Positions 16,849 through 26,216 of a stretch of DNA of 47,448 nucleotides are shown piece after piece (within the stretch, counting starts at the first letter, position 1; every line of letters begins with the position of its first letter). Source of the stretch: a bacterium (GTDB lineage: Bacteria > Krumholzibacteriota > Krumholzibacteriia > LZORAL124-64-63); the NCBI GenBank assembly GCA_024223715.1, contig JAAEOA010000006.1, positions 1 to 47,448 of the forward strand. The letters are read 5' to 3'. The notes under the pieces are model-generated. The model was given only the letters and a program-made list of their open reading frames with translations, ran no database searches and was not told the DNA's origin. The translations under genes and the position numbers were made by a program.

Positions 16849-17760
16849 ATGGCCACAGCTTTGGTCATTTTGGAATTTCCTTTTAGTGACACCGGAAATA
16901 CCACAGATAATTTGGACGACTATAGTGCCGATTGTCCTTACACCGGCTCCACCAGCCCCGATGTTGTTTATTCATTTACTCCTGATGCAGACCAACAGAT
17001 CACTATCGATTTATGTGGCTCAACCTATGATACCAAAACATTCGTCATGAATTCTGATCTGGAAATTCTGGCGTGCAATGATGACGCGTATTTTCAAGGG
17101 AACCCATGTGGCACGTATGTCTCGGCTATAGAGGATTTTAGTGTCCTTGGAGGAACCACTTATTTCATCGTGATTGATGGTTACGGTGGAGACTCAGGCG
17201 ACTATATTCTCGAAATGTACGAATTTATTCCGCCTGTTCCTTGTATCCTTGATATTGACGATGACGAAGGCGAACCTGAATTGGTTGATGGGTACCTGGA
17301 TGCCTGGAATGGTGGCTGCAACAGTCCCGATTTCGGTACTCCCTTTCAGAGCCTGCTTGCTGACGGAAACGGCAATCGGACTTTCGGTGGTCAGTCTGGC
17401 TGGTACGATTCTTTTATCGACACCGACTGGATCATTGTCCTCATGGGTGAGTATGGATTGATTGAATGGACTGTTATAGCTGAACAAGAGACCAGAATTT
17501 TTCTGCTTGGTCCCCAAGATTGCGTTGACGTTGGTATTGTTGAGAGTATTTGGCTCGACCCTTGTGAGCCTGCCACGATGTCCATTCAGGGTTCGCCCGG
17601 CGAATTGATCTGGTTGTGGGTGGGCCCCGCCGAGTTTGCTCCTCCGGCAGGATTTGAAGGCCATGAGTATAATTACTTGTGCACTTTTACCGGGTTGTAT
17701 CCGGAGGGCTGTGCTACTGATGAAATCAGTTTTGGGGGAATCAAAAGCCTGTACCGTTAA
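16849..17760 (+). CDS. Secreted protein body with prepeptidase C-terminal-like domain and KSLYR end
   Basis: The intact reading frame of 303 residues begins at ATG 16849, but the true start is probably 16700 with a frameshift between. The first 120 residues resemble bacterial pre-peptidase C-terminal (PPC) beta-sandwich domains: CPYTGSTSPDVVYSFTPDAD, LCGSTYDTKTFVM and YFIVIDGYGGDSGDYILEM. A second beta-rich domain rich in Asp, Gly and Trp follows, with paired cysteines. The last residues are ISFGGIKSLYR, an ending shared with a broken gene at 26638-26922. This suggests a common C-terminal recognition sequence. It is presumably surface-exposed or secreted. No enzyme motif is seen. Confidence 0.75.
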   Translation: MATALVILEFPFSDTGNTTDNLDDYSADCPYTGSTSPDVVYSFTPDADQQITIDLCGSTYDTKTFVMNSDLEILACNDDAYFQGNPCGTYVSAIEDFSVLGGTTYFIVIDGYGGDSGDYILEMYEFIPPVPCILDIDDDEGEPELVDGYLDAWNGGCNSPDFGTPFQSLLADGNGNRTFGGQSGWYDSFIDTDWIIVLMGEYGLIEWTVIAEQETRIFLLGPQDCVDVGIVESIWLDPCEPATMSIQGSPGELIWLWVGPAEFAPPAGFEGHEYNYLCTFTGLYPEGCATDEISFGGIKSLYR

Positions 17761-17786
17761 TCAGATCTGGTCACCAACAGGTGCGC

Positions 17787-18392
17787 TCAACCCATAATCC
17801 TCTCCATCTGTCGAACAGTCTCCAGGTCGACAGCAGATCCCTGTTCCCTCAGCTTATTAATAATTGCTTCCAGAAACTCCCGGGGCTTTTCTTCAAACAA
17901 CCGCATTTTCCCCGTCCAGCTGTCCGGTTTCACCCGAAACACACCCGTTTCACCCAAGACTTTCTTATATATTTTATCCTCAGGATCAATTTTCCGAAAA
18001 GTACCGGGATCCTGGTGTTTTTCCATCAGAGCCTGAAGAGCGAGGGCTTTTTCCGTTACATCCTGAACCACAAACGCCGTTCCCCGAATTTCCACAGACT
18101 TAAAAAGCTGTGTTGCCGGACAGGCATACAAGGGCCCTGTCCAGTTGGAAGGAATGTAGCTCAACTCCCAGGCCATGGTGAATCCCACTTTGGGCGACTG
18201 ACTGAATACCTCGAATTTTTCACCAGCCAAAGCACCATGGAAATAAATGGCATCATTCAGGGCCACAAAATTCAAAGCCACGCTGCGCGGATATCCGTCG
18301 TCAGTGTACAGGGCCAAATATCCGACTTGAGATTTGTGGGCCACTTCCAGAAAAAACTGGTCATCCTGATGTTGGAATTGGTCTCTTCTCAT
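17787..18392 (-). CDS. Pyridoxamine 5'-phosphate oxidase-like flavin-binding protein
   Basis: A 201-residue split-barrel protein. The pattern is GYLALYTDDGYPRSVALNFV, then IYFHGALAGEKFEVF, then VGFTMAWELSYIPS and YKSVEIRGTAFVV-like strands. This is the pattern of NimA-type and other pyridoxamine-phosphate-oxidase-fold proteins that bind FMN, F420 or heme. The C-terminal 80 residues are helical. AGGAG sits just before the ATG. It lies downstream of a terminator for the lipoprotein gene on the same strand, so it is probably transcribed separately. The exact substrate is unknown; nitroreductase-like, heme-related and pyridoxal-related roles are possible. Confidence 0.8.
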   Translation of the reverse strand: MRRDQFQHQDDQFFLEVAHKSQVGYLALYTDDGYPRSVALNFVALNDAIYFHGALAGEKFEVFSQSPKVGFTMAWELSYIPSNWTGPLYACPATQLFKSVEIRGTAFVVQDVTEKALALQALMEKHQDPGTFRKIDPEDKIYKKVLGETGVFRVKPDSWTGKMRLFEEKPREFLEAIINKLREQGSAVDLETVRQMERIMG

Positions 18393-18406
18393 TGTTTCAT
18401 GCTCCT

Positions 18407-18440
18407 AAAAAAAATGAAGGCCACTCAATGTGAGCAGCCT
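18407..18440 (-). terminator. Intrinsic terminator of the lipoprotein gene
   Basis: On the minus strand AGGCTGCTC pairs with GAGTGGCCT (nine pairs, two of them G-U, loop ACATT). It is followed by TCA and eight T, between the lipoprotein stop and the next start. Confidence 0.7.
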
Positions 18441-18476
18441 CCATATTCTACTGATTATCGGCAACTGCCGAAACCT

Positions 18477-19226
18477 TTATTTCACAGGCTTGAGCTTCAG
18501 GCCCTTGCTGCTAAATACAATATTGGGTTCCATGTTGGAGTCGGCGCTCATCATGTTAGTGGAATCAATGGCCCAAATGCTGGTGCGGCCTTCAACTGTA
18601 GGAGCGTTGCTCTCAACAATGTCACCGGGAACGGTGATTTTCATGCTGATGTCGATCTCACCCATGGCACCCATCAGTTTGCCCATAAGTTCCATTTGTT
18701 TCTGCATTTTGGCAGGATCCATGTCGTCCATGGAGTCGACAGTTTCTTCTTCGGCTTCCTCTTCTTCAACCTCGAGGGCGGGCCAATCGTATTCATGGGG
18801 ACGCAAGACGTAGTTTCCATCGCCGTTGTCGAGAATGGCCATACCCTGATCTTCGCCGCCCATAACTTCACGCAGGGCAAAGCTGAGGCTTTCCAGGGTT
18901 TTGAATTCCATGGAGATATTGAGGGTTTCACGACCTTCGACAATATCTTTTTTGAATTCCTTCAATTTTACATCATGGCCTTTGAGCGATTTCTTAAGCT
19001 CTTTTTTATCCATGTCCATAATCTCAGTGATTTCGCCGATATCGTCGTCCATGTCTCCAGTGCCCATTTCAGCTATGGCATCGGTCAGAACCTTACTCAA
19101 AGACAGGGTCATGTCCATGGTTCCGGAGCCATCTTTTTTGATGGTGGTGTCCATGTGCATCTGCACACAGCCGGTCAGCATGGCAGCCAGGGCAACCATC
19201 AGCAGTAAAGTAATAATCCGTTTCAT
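18477..19226 (-). CDS. Predicted lipoprotein, acidic, function unknown
   Basis: A 249-residue protein whose ATG at 19226 follows GGAGG. The signal is a classical lipoprotein one (IITLLLMVALAAMLTGC, with the lipobox cysteine at about residue 20). The mature part is acidic and rich in Met, Asp and Lys: TTIKKDGSGTMDMTLSLSK, a strongly acidic stretch of Glu/Asp, then ISMKITVPGDIVESNAP. Strand-like repeats of this type (tiny membrane-attached domains with DGSG turns) resemble LppM-like or DUF lipoproteins that start with a conserved TxxKxDGSG segment. It is anchored in a membrane facing the periplasm. The function is unknown. Confidence 0.75.
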   Translation of the reverse strand: MKRIITLLLMVALAAMLTGCVQMHMDTTIKKDGSGTMDMTLSLSKVLTDAIAEMGTGDMDDDIGEITEIMDMDKKELKKSLKGHDVKLKEFKKDIVEGRETLNISMEFKTLESLSFALREVMGGEDQGMAILDNGDGNYVLRPHEYDWPALEVEEEEAEEETVDSMDDMDPAKMQKQMELMGKLMGAMGEIDISMKITVPGDIVESNAPTVEGRTSIWAIDSTNMMSADSNMEPNIVFSSKGLKLKPVK

Positions 19227-19242
19227 GTTTTCCTCCATTTAC

Positions 19243-19261
19243 AGACCGCCAACAGCGGTCT
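19243..19261. promoter_or_regulatory. Inverted repeat upstream of the lipoprotein gene
   Basis: AGACCGC and GCGGTCT form a perfect 7-bp inverted repeat around CAACA, within the transcribed leader or promoter of the lipoprotein gene (17 bases before its ATG). It could be an operator or a leader hairpin. No T-run follows on the minus strand. Confidence 0.35.
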
Positions 19262-19516
19262 TATGTGATCTGGTGACGACCTGATGCCGATTCCCGGGTT
19301 GATCGTTCGTTCTGGGCAAACGCTCAGGAACGAAATTAGTTTCTTATGCGTTGGTAAACATGACATCTTAGCAATCGACAAGCCAGCATTAAATTTACCC
19401 GTGAAAAAGAAAAACCTCTCTATTTTGCTCTGCCCCTTGCCCCTTGGAGAAATTCGTGCTAATCAAAGAGTGAATCACAAACGACCCGGAACCCGCTTGG
19501 AAAGGCACCAGCGCCC

Positions 19517-20878
19517 ATGGCAAATTCTCCCACCAAACCAGCATGTTTTAAAGCGTACGATATTCGGGGCAAAGTTCCCGGGGAACTGGATCAGGACCTG
19601 GCCTATCGGGTGGGGTTATCAATGGCCCGTTTTTTGGATGGGAAAAAATTCATTGTCGGCAGAGATTGCCGCCTATCCAGCCAGGGTCTTTGTGAATCGC
19701 TGGCCCGGGGTTTGACCGACGCAGGGGCCGATGTCATGGACATTGGGGTGTGCGGAACCGAGATGGTTTATTACGCCACGTTTGCCCATAAAATGGATGG
19801 TGGCGTAATGGTTACTGCCAGCCACAACCCTATGGACCACAATGGAATGAAGCTGGTTAAAGAAGACGCCAAACCCATCAGCGGAGACAGTGGGCTGGAT
19901 GAAATCGGAGCCCAGGCTCTGGAATGTGATCTGGAATTGACGGAAAAACCGGGAATAATTACCCAGGTTGATATCTTGCAGGAATTTGTTTCCTATCTGT
20001 TGGACAAAGTAGATGTTTCAACCTTAAAACCATTAAAAATTGTAGCCAACGGAGGCAACGGATGCGCCGGTCCGGTGGTGGCCGCTCTGGCCAAGCATCT
20101 GCCCTGTGAAATCATTCCCGTATTCGACAACCCGGACGGCAATTTCCCCAACGGAATACCGAATCCGCTTCTTCCCGATAACCGCAGTGCGACCATTGAG
20201 GCTGTTCGGGAGCACGGCGCAGACCTGGGCCTGGCCTGGGATGGCGATTTTGACCGCTGTTTTTTCTTTGATGAAACAGGTGACTTTATTGAAGGTTATT
20301 ATCTGGTTGCCTTCCTGGCTGCAGCCAGTTTGCGCGAGCACCCGGGCAGTAAAATCGTTCACGATCCGCGCCTAACCTGGAACACGGTTGATGTAGTGGA
20401 AAAAGCCGGTGGAATTCCCATCATGAACAAAACCGGTCACGCTTTCATGAAAGAACGAATGCGGGCTGAAGACGCAGTTTATGGTGGAGAAATGAGTGCT
20501 CATCATTATTTCCGCGACTTTGCTTATTGCGACAGTGGCATGCTGCCCTGGTTGCTGGTCATCAGTGAGTTGTCACGGTCGGGCCAGAAGCTTTCGGAAA
20601 TGGTGAAGGAAATGCAGGCCGCTTTTCCTGCCAGTGGTGAGATCAACCGGCGGGTTGCAAGCCCTCAGGAAACCATTGCCCGGGTGGAAAAAAAGTACAG
20701 CTCCGAAGCGGTGGCCCAGGACCGTACCGACGGCCTATCTTTGGACATGGGCGATTGGCGGTTCAACCTGCGCATGAGCAATACTGAACCGGTTATTCGT
20801 CTGAATGTGGAATCGCGTGCCGATTCCCCGTTGATGGAAGAAAAAACCCAGGAAATTCTCGCCCTTCTGGATAAATAA
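19517..20878 (+). CDS. manB: Phosphomannomutase/phosphoglucomutase
   Basis: A 453-residue alpha-D-phosphohexomutase that interconverts hexose 1- and 6-phosphates and feeds GDP-mannose or glucan synthesis. All four family motifs are present: the phosphoserine loop [16 protein letters not shown], the metal loop WDGDFDRCF, the sugar-binding loop [11 protein letters not shown] and the phosphate-binding loop [11 protein letters not shown]. The N-terminal [14 protein letters not shown] is typical of the ManB/CpsG group. The ribosome site is weak (AAAGG about 11 bases upstream). Its stop is nine bases before the next start, so it is likely co-transcribed with the transglutaminase-like lipoprotein. 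Confidence 0.93.
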   Translation: MANSPTKPACFKAYDIRGKVPGELDQDLAYRVGLSMARFLDGKKFIVGRDCRLSSQGLCESLARGLTDAGADVMDIGVCGTEMVYYATFAHKMDGGVMVTASHNPMDHNGMKLVKEDAKPISGDSGLDEIGAQALECDLELTEKPGIITQVDILQEFVSYLLDKVDVSTLKPLKIVANGGNGCAGPVVAALAKHLPCEIIPVFDNPDGNFPNGIPNPLLPDNRSATIEAVREHGADLGLAWDGDFDRCFFFDETGDFIEGYYLVAFLAAASLREHPGSKIVHDPRLTWNTVDVVEKAGGIPIMNKTGHAFMKERMRAEDAVYGGEMSAHHYFRDFAYCDSGMLPWLLVISELSRSGQKLSEMVKEMQAAFPASGEINRRVASPQETIARVEKKYSSEAVAQDRTDGLSLDMGDWRFNLRMSNTEPVIRLNVESRADSPLMEEKTQEILALLDK

Positions 20879-20887
20879 AGGATGACC

Positions 20888-23548
20888 ATGATTCACAAAA
20901 TCGAATCCTGGATGAAGATGGTGACCCTTTTGGTCGCCATCTTTGTTTGCGTTGGAATGATCTCCAGTTGCTCAAAAAATCTGAACCAAAACCCTTTGGA
21001 TCAGAAAATGTTCTCGGTCCTGGCCCGGCATCCCGAAGGTGATTCAATTACTCAATGGTATGAAACACTGCCTGCCGGTTCTTTGGAACAGGAAGCCGCC
21101 CAATGGATTCTGTCCTGGTTGCCCCCCAGCGATCTGGCCAGCCTGGATTTGATTCTCTTGCAGGAACATGTGAATCTGGCCTGCGATACGTACCGCAAAG
21201 CCCCTTGGTTTGAAACACTTCCCCGGGAAACGTGGCTTCATTTTGTTGTGCCGCACAGGGTCAGCCAGGAGCCTTTGCAACCTTGGCGAAGTGTATTGAG
21301 GGCTGAACTGGAGGCCGTGGTCGCTCCTTACACTAACATGGAAGAAGCTGCTTTGGCGGTGAATCGATGGTGCCGCCAACAGGCAACCTACATTGCCACC
21401 AGTGGCCGGGACATGGGACCGTTGACAACCATTAAACGAGGCCTCGGTCGTTGCGAAGAAGAAATGATTCTCACCATTTGCGCCATGCGAGCCGCTGGCA
21501 TTCCCGCACGAACATGTTCCACCCCGTATTGGACTTTTATCGACGACAATCATGCCTGGGTGGAAGTCTGGGCCGACGGCAATTGGTTCTATGCCGAAAG
21601 TTGTGACGATAGAAGATGCCTGAACGACGCCTGGTTCAGCGAAGCCGCCAGCCGCGCGGGTTTTGTTCGCAGCGTTGGGTATGGCGAGTTTGATCCCCAT
21701 CCGGAGCCGTTATACAAAGCTGAAGATGGTGTGACCATCGTTAATTCCACTTCAGTTTATACGGATCCTTTTCTGGTGAAAGCCTCAGTGGCTGGCCACC
21801 CGGAAATTCCTGTTTACGCAAACGTTCTGAACTATGGCACCATTCGTTCCATTGCCAAAATTGATGCAACCGAAGGCTCTCATTTGGGGCCAGGTTCGTT
21901 CGTCCTGACCGCAGCTGCAGGTGATGACTCAGGCGACCTGCTTTTCCAAACTGTAACCGGCGACCCGGGGCAGGAAATTATTGTTCAGCTGGATCCTGAA
22001 ACCGACCGGTACGATACAAACAGCAGTCCGGGATTTTGGCTTACTTATCCCGAAGCAGGGGCAAGGCCTCAAAGGAAAGATGTATGCGTCAGCGATGAAG
22101 TTGACCGGCATCATCGCCTGCTGGTGGCGGCCGATAAATCGGAACGCGAAAAGTTGCGGAAATTGAGTGAAGCCGAAACAACGGTTCTGGATTCACTTCC
22201 CAAGGATTTACGTTTGGCCTGGGATGATATTCTGGAAAAACCCTGCGAGAGTTTTTCACCCCACATCAGGCTTTTGAACTGGTTTCGCCAGCCAGCCGAA
22301 CAGCAGGCTTTGACCTGGCTGCTGGCCGATGCCGATGATAAGGATTTGCTGGAGCTGGATGAGAGGGCCATTAGGGCTCATGTGGAGCAGAGTGTTTTTG
22401 TACGGGGTCGCTATCCGACTGAAATGCCGGATGATGTTTTTATTGAAGGAGTTTTGGCCAATCGAATTAGCCGTGAACCGGGCTGTGATTGGCGGTCAGA
22501 CTTGCCTGTTGTTTCCTGGTCTGCCAATCCCGAGGCGGCCACTTTGCAAGATGTTTTACTGGAATCCTTCCATGCTGATTTTGGCAAGCCAGATCAAAAA
22601 ACAGATTCCCGGTACTATGGAAATCCCATGCCCCCGCACCAAACTTACCAGTTAAAAAAAGGAACGGAAACAGACCTGAAAGTTGCCTTCGTTGGCTTGT
22701 GCCGTCGCAATGGAATGCCGGCCCGGTATCGGCACGGAACGGTGGAGTGTTGGCTGGGGCAGTGGCAGGAAGTGCAGCCGTTGGCTAAGGATGAAGTGGA
22801 AGAAGATACTTCTGCAAAACCATCCACTTCGGAAAAATCGTGGATTAATATTGAGCTCACACGCGGCGGTTTGCCATGGAATGAAGCGGAGAGCTATCGT
22901 CACTATATGGTTTCCCGACCTGGGGAAGGCCAGTTGGAATCTCCCTGGTGGGACCCCGGCCTGGGAGTGCAGGAATGGGATGAAGGCGATTATTGGTTCT
23001 GTGCAACTTTGCGCGTTCCCGGTGGAAATGCCCACGGTCGGTTGACTCGGTTTACAGTGGTTCCGGGAGAAACAACCATGGTTCGCCTCCCTGTGGATAT
23101 AGATGATGCCGGGTGGGACCCTGCTACCTTGGTTGATCAGGAATTGCTGGCTGCTTTTGATGAAATCAGGGATGTAGCCATGGCCAATTTGCCTGCGGCA
23201 GGATTGTATTTTTTCTTTGAACCGGGGGAGCCGGCTACGCGAATGATACCAGCGCTTGCGCGGTTGAAAGATCGTTTGGCAGATATTGATTTGCCTGTTG
23301 TGCCGGTTCTTGCCGGGGATTCATCCAGTGTTCCGTGGCAGGAGCAATTAGCTGAGGTTGGTCTTGAGGGTTTGTTGCGTCGGTCCGGTTCCACAGTTTT
23401 GGACCAATGGCTGGCCGGAGCTGCCAATCACGGTCCGGTCATTATGTTGGTATTGCCCGAGAACAAAAACAATCAGCCGGTAATGTTACGGTCCGGTCTG
23501 GATAATGGGGTGGATTTTTCCGTGCATTTGGTTTTGGATTCTTTTTAG
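20888..23548 (+). CDS. Lipoprotein with two transglutaminase-like domains, the second lacking the catalytic Cys
   Basis: An 886-residue protein. ATG 20888 is preferred because AAGGA lies five bases upstream; ATG 20882 is also in frame. A lipoprotein signal (LLVAIFVCVGMISSC) anchors it. The first transglutaminase-like domain has GLGRCEEEMILTICAMRAAG (Cys189), DNHAWVEVW with the catalytic His, and FYAESCDD for the acid. A carboxypeptidase-regulatory-like beta domain follows. A second domain repeats the fold (LKVAFVGLCRRNGMPARY), but the position of the catalytic Cys holds Glu. The last 130 residues look thioredoxin-like (GLYFFFEPGEP ... DLPVVPVLAGDS) without redox cysteines. It is probably a periplasmic protein-processing or peptidase-like enzyme. 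Confidence 0.82.
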   Translation: MIHKIESWMKMVTLLVAIFVCVGMISSCSKNLNQNPLDQKMFSVLARHPEGDSITQWYETLPAGSLEQEAAQWILSWLPPSDLASLDLILLQEHVNLACDTYRKAPWFETLPRETWLHFVVPHRVSQEPLQPWRSVLRAELEAVVAPYTNMEEAALAVNRWCRQQATYIATSGRDMGPLTTIKRGLGRCEEEMILTICAMRAAGIPARTCSTPYWTFIDDNHAWVEVWADGNWFYAESCDDRRCLNDAWFSEAASRAGFVRSVGYGEFDPHPEPLYKAEDGVTIVNSTSVYTDPFLVKASVAGHPEIPVYANVLNYGTIRSIAKIDATEGSHLGPGSFVLTAAAGDDSGDLLFQTVTGDPGQEIIVQLDPETDRYDTNSSPGFWLTYPEAGARPQRKDVCVSDEVDRHHRLLVAADKSEREKLRKLSEAETTVLDSLPKDLRLAWDDILEKPCESFSPHIRLLNWFRQPAEQQALTWLLADADDKDLLELDERAIRAHVEQSVFVRGRYPTEMPDDVFIEGVLANRISREPGCDWRSDLPVVSWSANPEAATLQDVLLESFHADFGKPDQKTDSRYYGNPMPPHQTYQLKKGTETDLKVAFVGLCRRNGMPARYRHGTVECWLGQWQEVQPLAKDEVEEDTSAKPSTSEKSWINIELTRGGLPWNEAESYRHYMVSRPGEGQLESPWWDPGLGVQEWDEGDYWFCATLRVPGGNAHGRLTRFTVVPGETTMVRLPVDIDDAGWDPATLVDQELLAAFDEIRDVAMANLPAAGLYFFFEPGEPATRMIPALARLKDRLADIDLPVVPVLAGDSSSVPWQEQLAEVGLEGLLRRSGSTVLDQWLAGAANHGPVIMLVLPENKNNQPVMLRSGLDNGVDFSVHLVLDSF

Positions 23549-23826
23549 GAACAAATGTTGAGAACAAAACTGGAGTTAAGCCTCTTTGGACAAAGCTGAA
23601 ACAAGGTAAAGACCATCATCCTAGCCGTCTTTGATTGGCAAGCAAGGATCTGCTTGGGAAGTATTCCCCCAAAAACCACATATTCATGCGGTTGATCTCC
23701 ACTCGAATTTTGAGATATTCTGTACAAGATTAATAATTACCAAATATGTATGAGCAGTGCAGCAGAGATAGACTTTGCTTTAGCCTACTTATTCAAAACT
23801 CCACTCCGATCATGGGGGCTACTAAA
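23549..23826. other. Gene-free stretch
   Basis: I see no coding signal, hairpin with T-run or recognisable RNA in these 278 bases. A TAATAATTA-rich segment at about 23730-23745 could be part of the promoter of the following gene. Confidence 0.4.
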
Positions 23827-25449
23827 ATGCGCAAGCTAATCATTCTACTATTTCTGATCCTGATAAGCTTACCCGCTGCAGCAAAGGACCTGGACAGTAA
23901 AATCACACGCCGAATTGATACCATCGCAACAAATCTCGACCAGGTGGACCAGAATCTGGACGCGAACAACCTGAAAGAGGCAAAGTCATACCTGAAAACC
24001 GCCACCGATGAAATGGGGCGGATCATGAGTTGGTACAAAGGGAAGTTTGATGAAAACCATCCCGATTTTGTTGCCATCGATCAGCGTCTGAAGGCCACCA
24101 CCGCCAAAGTTGAAAGCAGTGCCCCTGCTGCGGCCGAAGCAAAACCAGTAGCCAAACCCAAGTCTACTGGTGGAGCAAACAAGCCTCTTAATAACAAGGT
24201 GGCCAGACGGATTGAGGCCATTTCCAACAGTCTTGACCAGGTTGATTCAAATATTGGATTACAGGACCTCAAAGAGGCTAAAACATCTCTGGAAAGTGCC
24301 AAAAAAGAAATGGCCAAAATAATGGATTGGTATAAAGGGAAGTTCGATGAAAACCACCCCGACTTTGTGGCTATCGAGCGGCGCCTGGCAGCTTCCATTG
24401 ACAGCATTGAAGGCGATAGTGGAATGGGTGCACAGGCTGCGGGCATGAAGAAGGATCTGGAAATAGTGATTGGGTCACTAATGGCTGCCAAGGATGACAT
24501 TTATGCCACTCTGGATGAAGTTCGTCTTTTGGATTCCCGGTTTTCAAGTGCGGTATCAAATACTGAGCGGAAGGGCAACCCCGAAAGAGTCCTTTCCGCT
24601 ATTTCAGATATGCGCGCCAGTGTTGAGCGCGGGCAAATTATTTACGCCGAAGCTCTGCAAACGGCAAGCGATTTTCGTCAACAGTTTAAAAGCCTGGAAA
24701 CGTTACGAAATCTGGTTTCCAATGGGGGTGATGCCATTTACGCACTGGAGAGAATTGAATCCTTTGATTCAAGTTGGAACAACATAAGAGCCTACCCATT
24801 GGGCCAGTACTTGGGGGAAGCTCATTCCATGATGAACACCAGTTCAAAAGCAATTGAACGGGGAGAAAAGAATCATGATTTCCTCGGTCCAGCCATTTCA
24901 GCTGGAGAGGAAAATTTGATTACGGCCGATTGGGTTCAACAATATTCCTCAGCCCTTCTGGGAACGGCAGAGCAAACATCTGATGAAATGAAAGCCTTTG
25001 CCGAGAGCAACAAAAAACTCGAAACCGAACTGGGCACTTTGATGGTTGCTGTGGCCAAGGCAAAAGGTGTTGAATCCGATGCCAGACATCTGAAATTGTC
25101 AGGTGCCCGTTTTCCTGAAGCTACTCACAGTGGTGGCAAATGGAATGCTGTCGAAAAAACCATGACCCAGGTTTTTGAAGAGGACGCCAAAGACAAAACC
25201 GTTAAAAGGGTTGCTGTTAATTCCCCATGGGAAGAACGCACCGAGGCCCGATGGATAAATGACCGCTGGGTTGTGGGCACCTATCTATATGTGGGCGGAA
25301 CCCTGTTGGCAGAATTACCCGACGGACGATTCCGGGTGTACCGGGTCACCTTCCGGCGCACTCAACAGGACAACGGTGAATTTGGACCGTTGGCTGTATG
25401 GAGTTTTGGGCATAGTTTTGAAATTCTGGCTGAAAACATCAATCTGTAG
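23827..25449 (+). CDS. Exported helical protein with two copies of a WYKGKFDENHPDFVAI repeat
   Basis: A 540-residue protein. The start at 23827 gives a signal peptide (LIILLFLILISLPAAAK) and has GGGGG upstream. Residues about 22-90 and 122-190 are two copies of a helical module of about 70 residues (LDQVDxN ... LKEAKxxL ... M), each ending in the same 16 residues WYKGKFDENHPDFVAI. An Ala/Pro/Lys linker separates them. A longer helical, partly coiled-coil region follows (residues 200-430). The C-terminal 110 residues are beta-rich with many Trp and Arg (ARWINDRWVVGTYLYVGG). No enzyme motif is recognised. A periplasmic structural or binding role is likely. Confidence 0.75.
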   Translation: MRKLIILLFLILISLPAAAKDLDSKITRRIDTIATNLDQVDQNLDANNLKEAKSYLKTATDEMGRIMSWYKGKFDENHPDFVAIDQRLKATTAKVESSAPAAAEAKPVAKPKSTGGANKPLNNKVARRIEAISNSLDQVDSNIGLQDLKEAKTSLESAKKEMAKIMDWYKGKFDENHPDFVAIERRLAASIDSIEGDSGMGAQAAGMKKDLEIVIGSLMAAKDDIYATLDEVRLLDSRFSSAVSNTERKGNPERVLSAISDMRASVERGQIIYAEALQTASDFRQQFKSLETLRNLVSNGGDAIYALERIESFDSSWNNIRAYPLGQYLGEAHSMMNTSSKAIERGEKNHDFLGPAISAGEENLITADWVQQYSSALLGTAEQTSDEMKAFAESNKKLETELGTLMVAVAKAKGVESDARHLKLSGARFPEATHSGGKWNAVEKTMTQVFEEDAKDKTVKRVAVNSPWEERTEARWINDRWVVGTYLYVGGTLLAELPDGRFRVYRVTFRRTQQDNGEFGPLAVWSFGHSFEILAENINL

Positions 25450-25490
25450 ATTGGTTGAAACATTGTCCCAGTGGGAATTCACTTGGTTGG

Positions 25491-26000
25491 TTATTTCGGT
25501 TTCGCCAACTCCTTCAACATCAATTTGAAGTAGCCGCCAATAACACCAAGTGATTTCCCAAGAGGATGCTCATCAGGTAAAATATGCAGGGGATAATTCC
25601 CGCTTTCGGCAAACCTGAAAGCTGCTTCCGGCGGAACCACATCGTCGTGCCAACCATGAACAACAGTGACCTGATCGGCTTGGACATTGTATTCGTATTG
25701 TGGATAATGTGGGCGGTATAGCGCGGGGGCCATCAAAAAAAGTCCGCGCACTTTAAATCTGGTGGCAGCCACAGTTGAGATAAACCCACCCATACTGGAA
25801 CCAACCAGAATGATGTCATCGCTGGTTTCTTTTTCCAGCATTTGGCAGAGCATTTGCAGCCGTTCTTCAGGATCCAAAGTCACAGAGTAATCAGGCACCA
25901 CAGCCTGATGCCCATAGTCGCGAACAATGCTGGAAAGGTGTTTTACTTTTCCACTTTGAGGGTTGCTGAGTTTTCCGTGGGCAAAATAGACGGTGCTCAT
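25491..26000 (-). CDS. Small alpha/beta hydrolase, YqiA/esterase-like
   Basis: A 169-residue cytoplasmic hydrolase with the start chosen at MSTVYFAHGKLSNP (26000); the upstream in-frame codons to 26069 look non-coding. The oxyanion region YFAHG, the nucleophile elbow LVGSSMGGF (Ser), the acid in VVHGWHDDVVP and the His in ILPDEHPLGKS make a complete triad. The small size with almost no cap resembles YqiA and YcfP-type esterases. Its 3' end converges on the repeat protein gene. The substrate is unknown. Confidence 0.82.
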   Translation of the reverse strand: MSTVYFAHGKLSNPQSGKVKHLSSIVRDYGHQAVVPDYSVTLDPEERLQMLCQMLEKETSDDIILVGSSMGGFISTVAATRFKVRGLFLMAPALYRPHYPQYEYNVQADQVTVVHGWHDDVVPPEAAFRFAESGNYPLHILPDEHPLGKSLGVIGGYFKLMLKELAKPK

Positions 26001-26216
26001 TGATTGCTCTTCTTTCAGCGATAATTTACAAGTCCCGATGGATGGTAACCTGGGTTCCTGATATTTCACGGATCATACAACGATTGTACAGATGTTGGAA
26101 ATCTAAGTTAACAATGTCTCTTGTGGAACTATGAAAAATCACTAAAATGATGTCCCACGACAGGGGATTCACTTAATGGGGGAAGACCCCACAGGCCTCA
26201 AACGCAAAGAGAAATC

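Noticed and set aside
17781-19208. A 475-codon open frame on the plus strand
   Set aside because: It is antisense to the flavin-binding protein and lipoprotein genes, both of which have ribosome sites, family motifs or a lipobox. Its own translation is rich in His, Phe and Gln, as expected for a shadow frame.
19284-19715. A 143-codon frame before phosphomannomutase
   Set aside because: It overlaps the phosphomannomutase start in another frame and shows no ribosome site or family motif.
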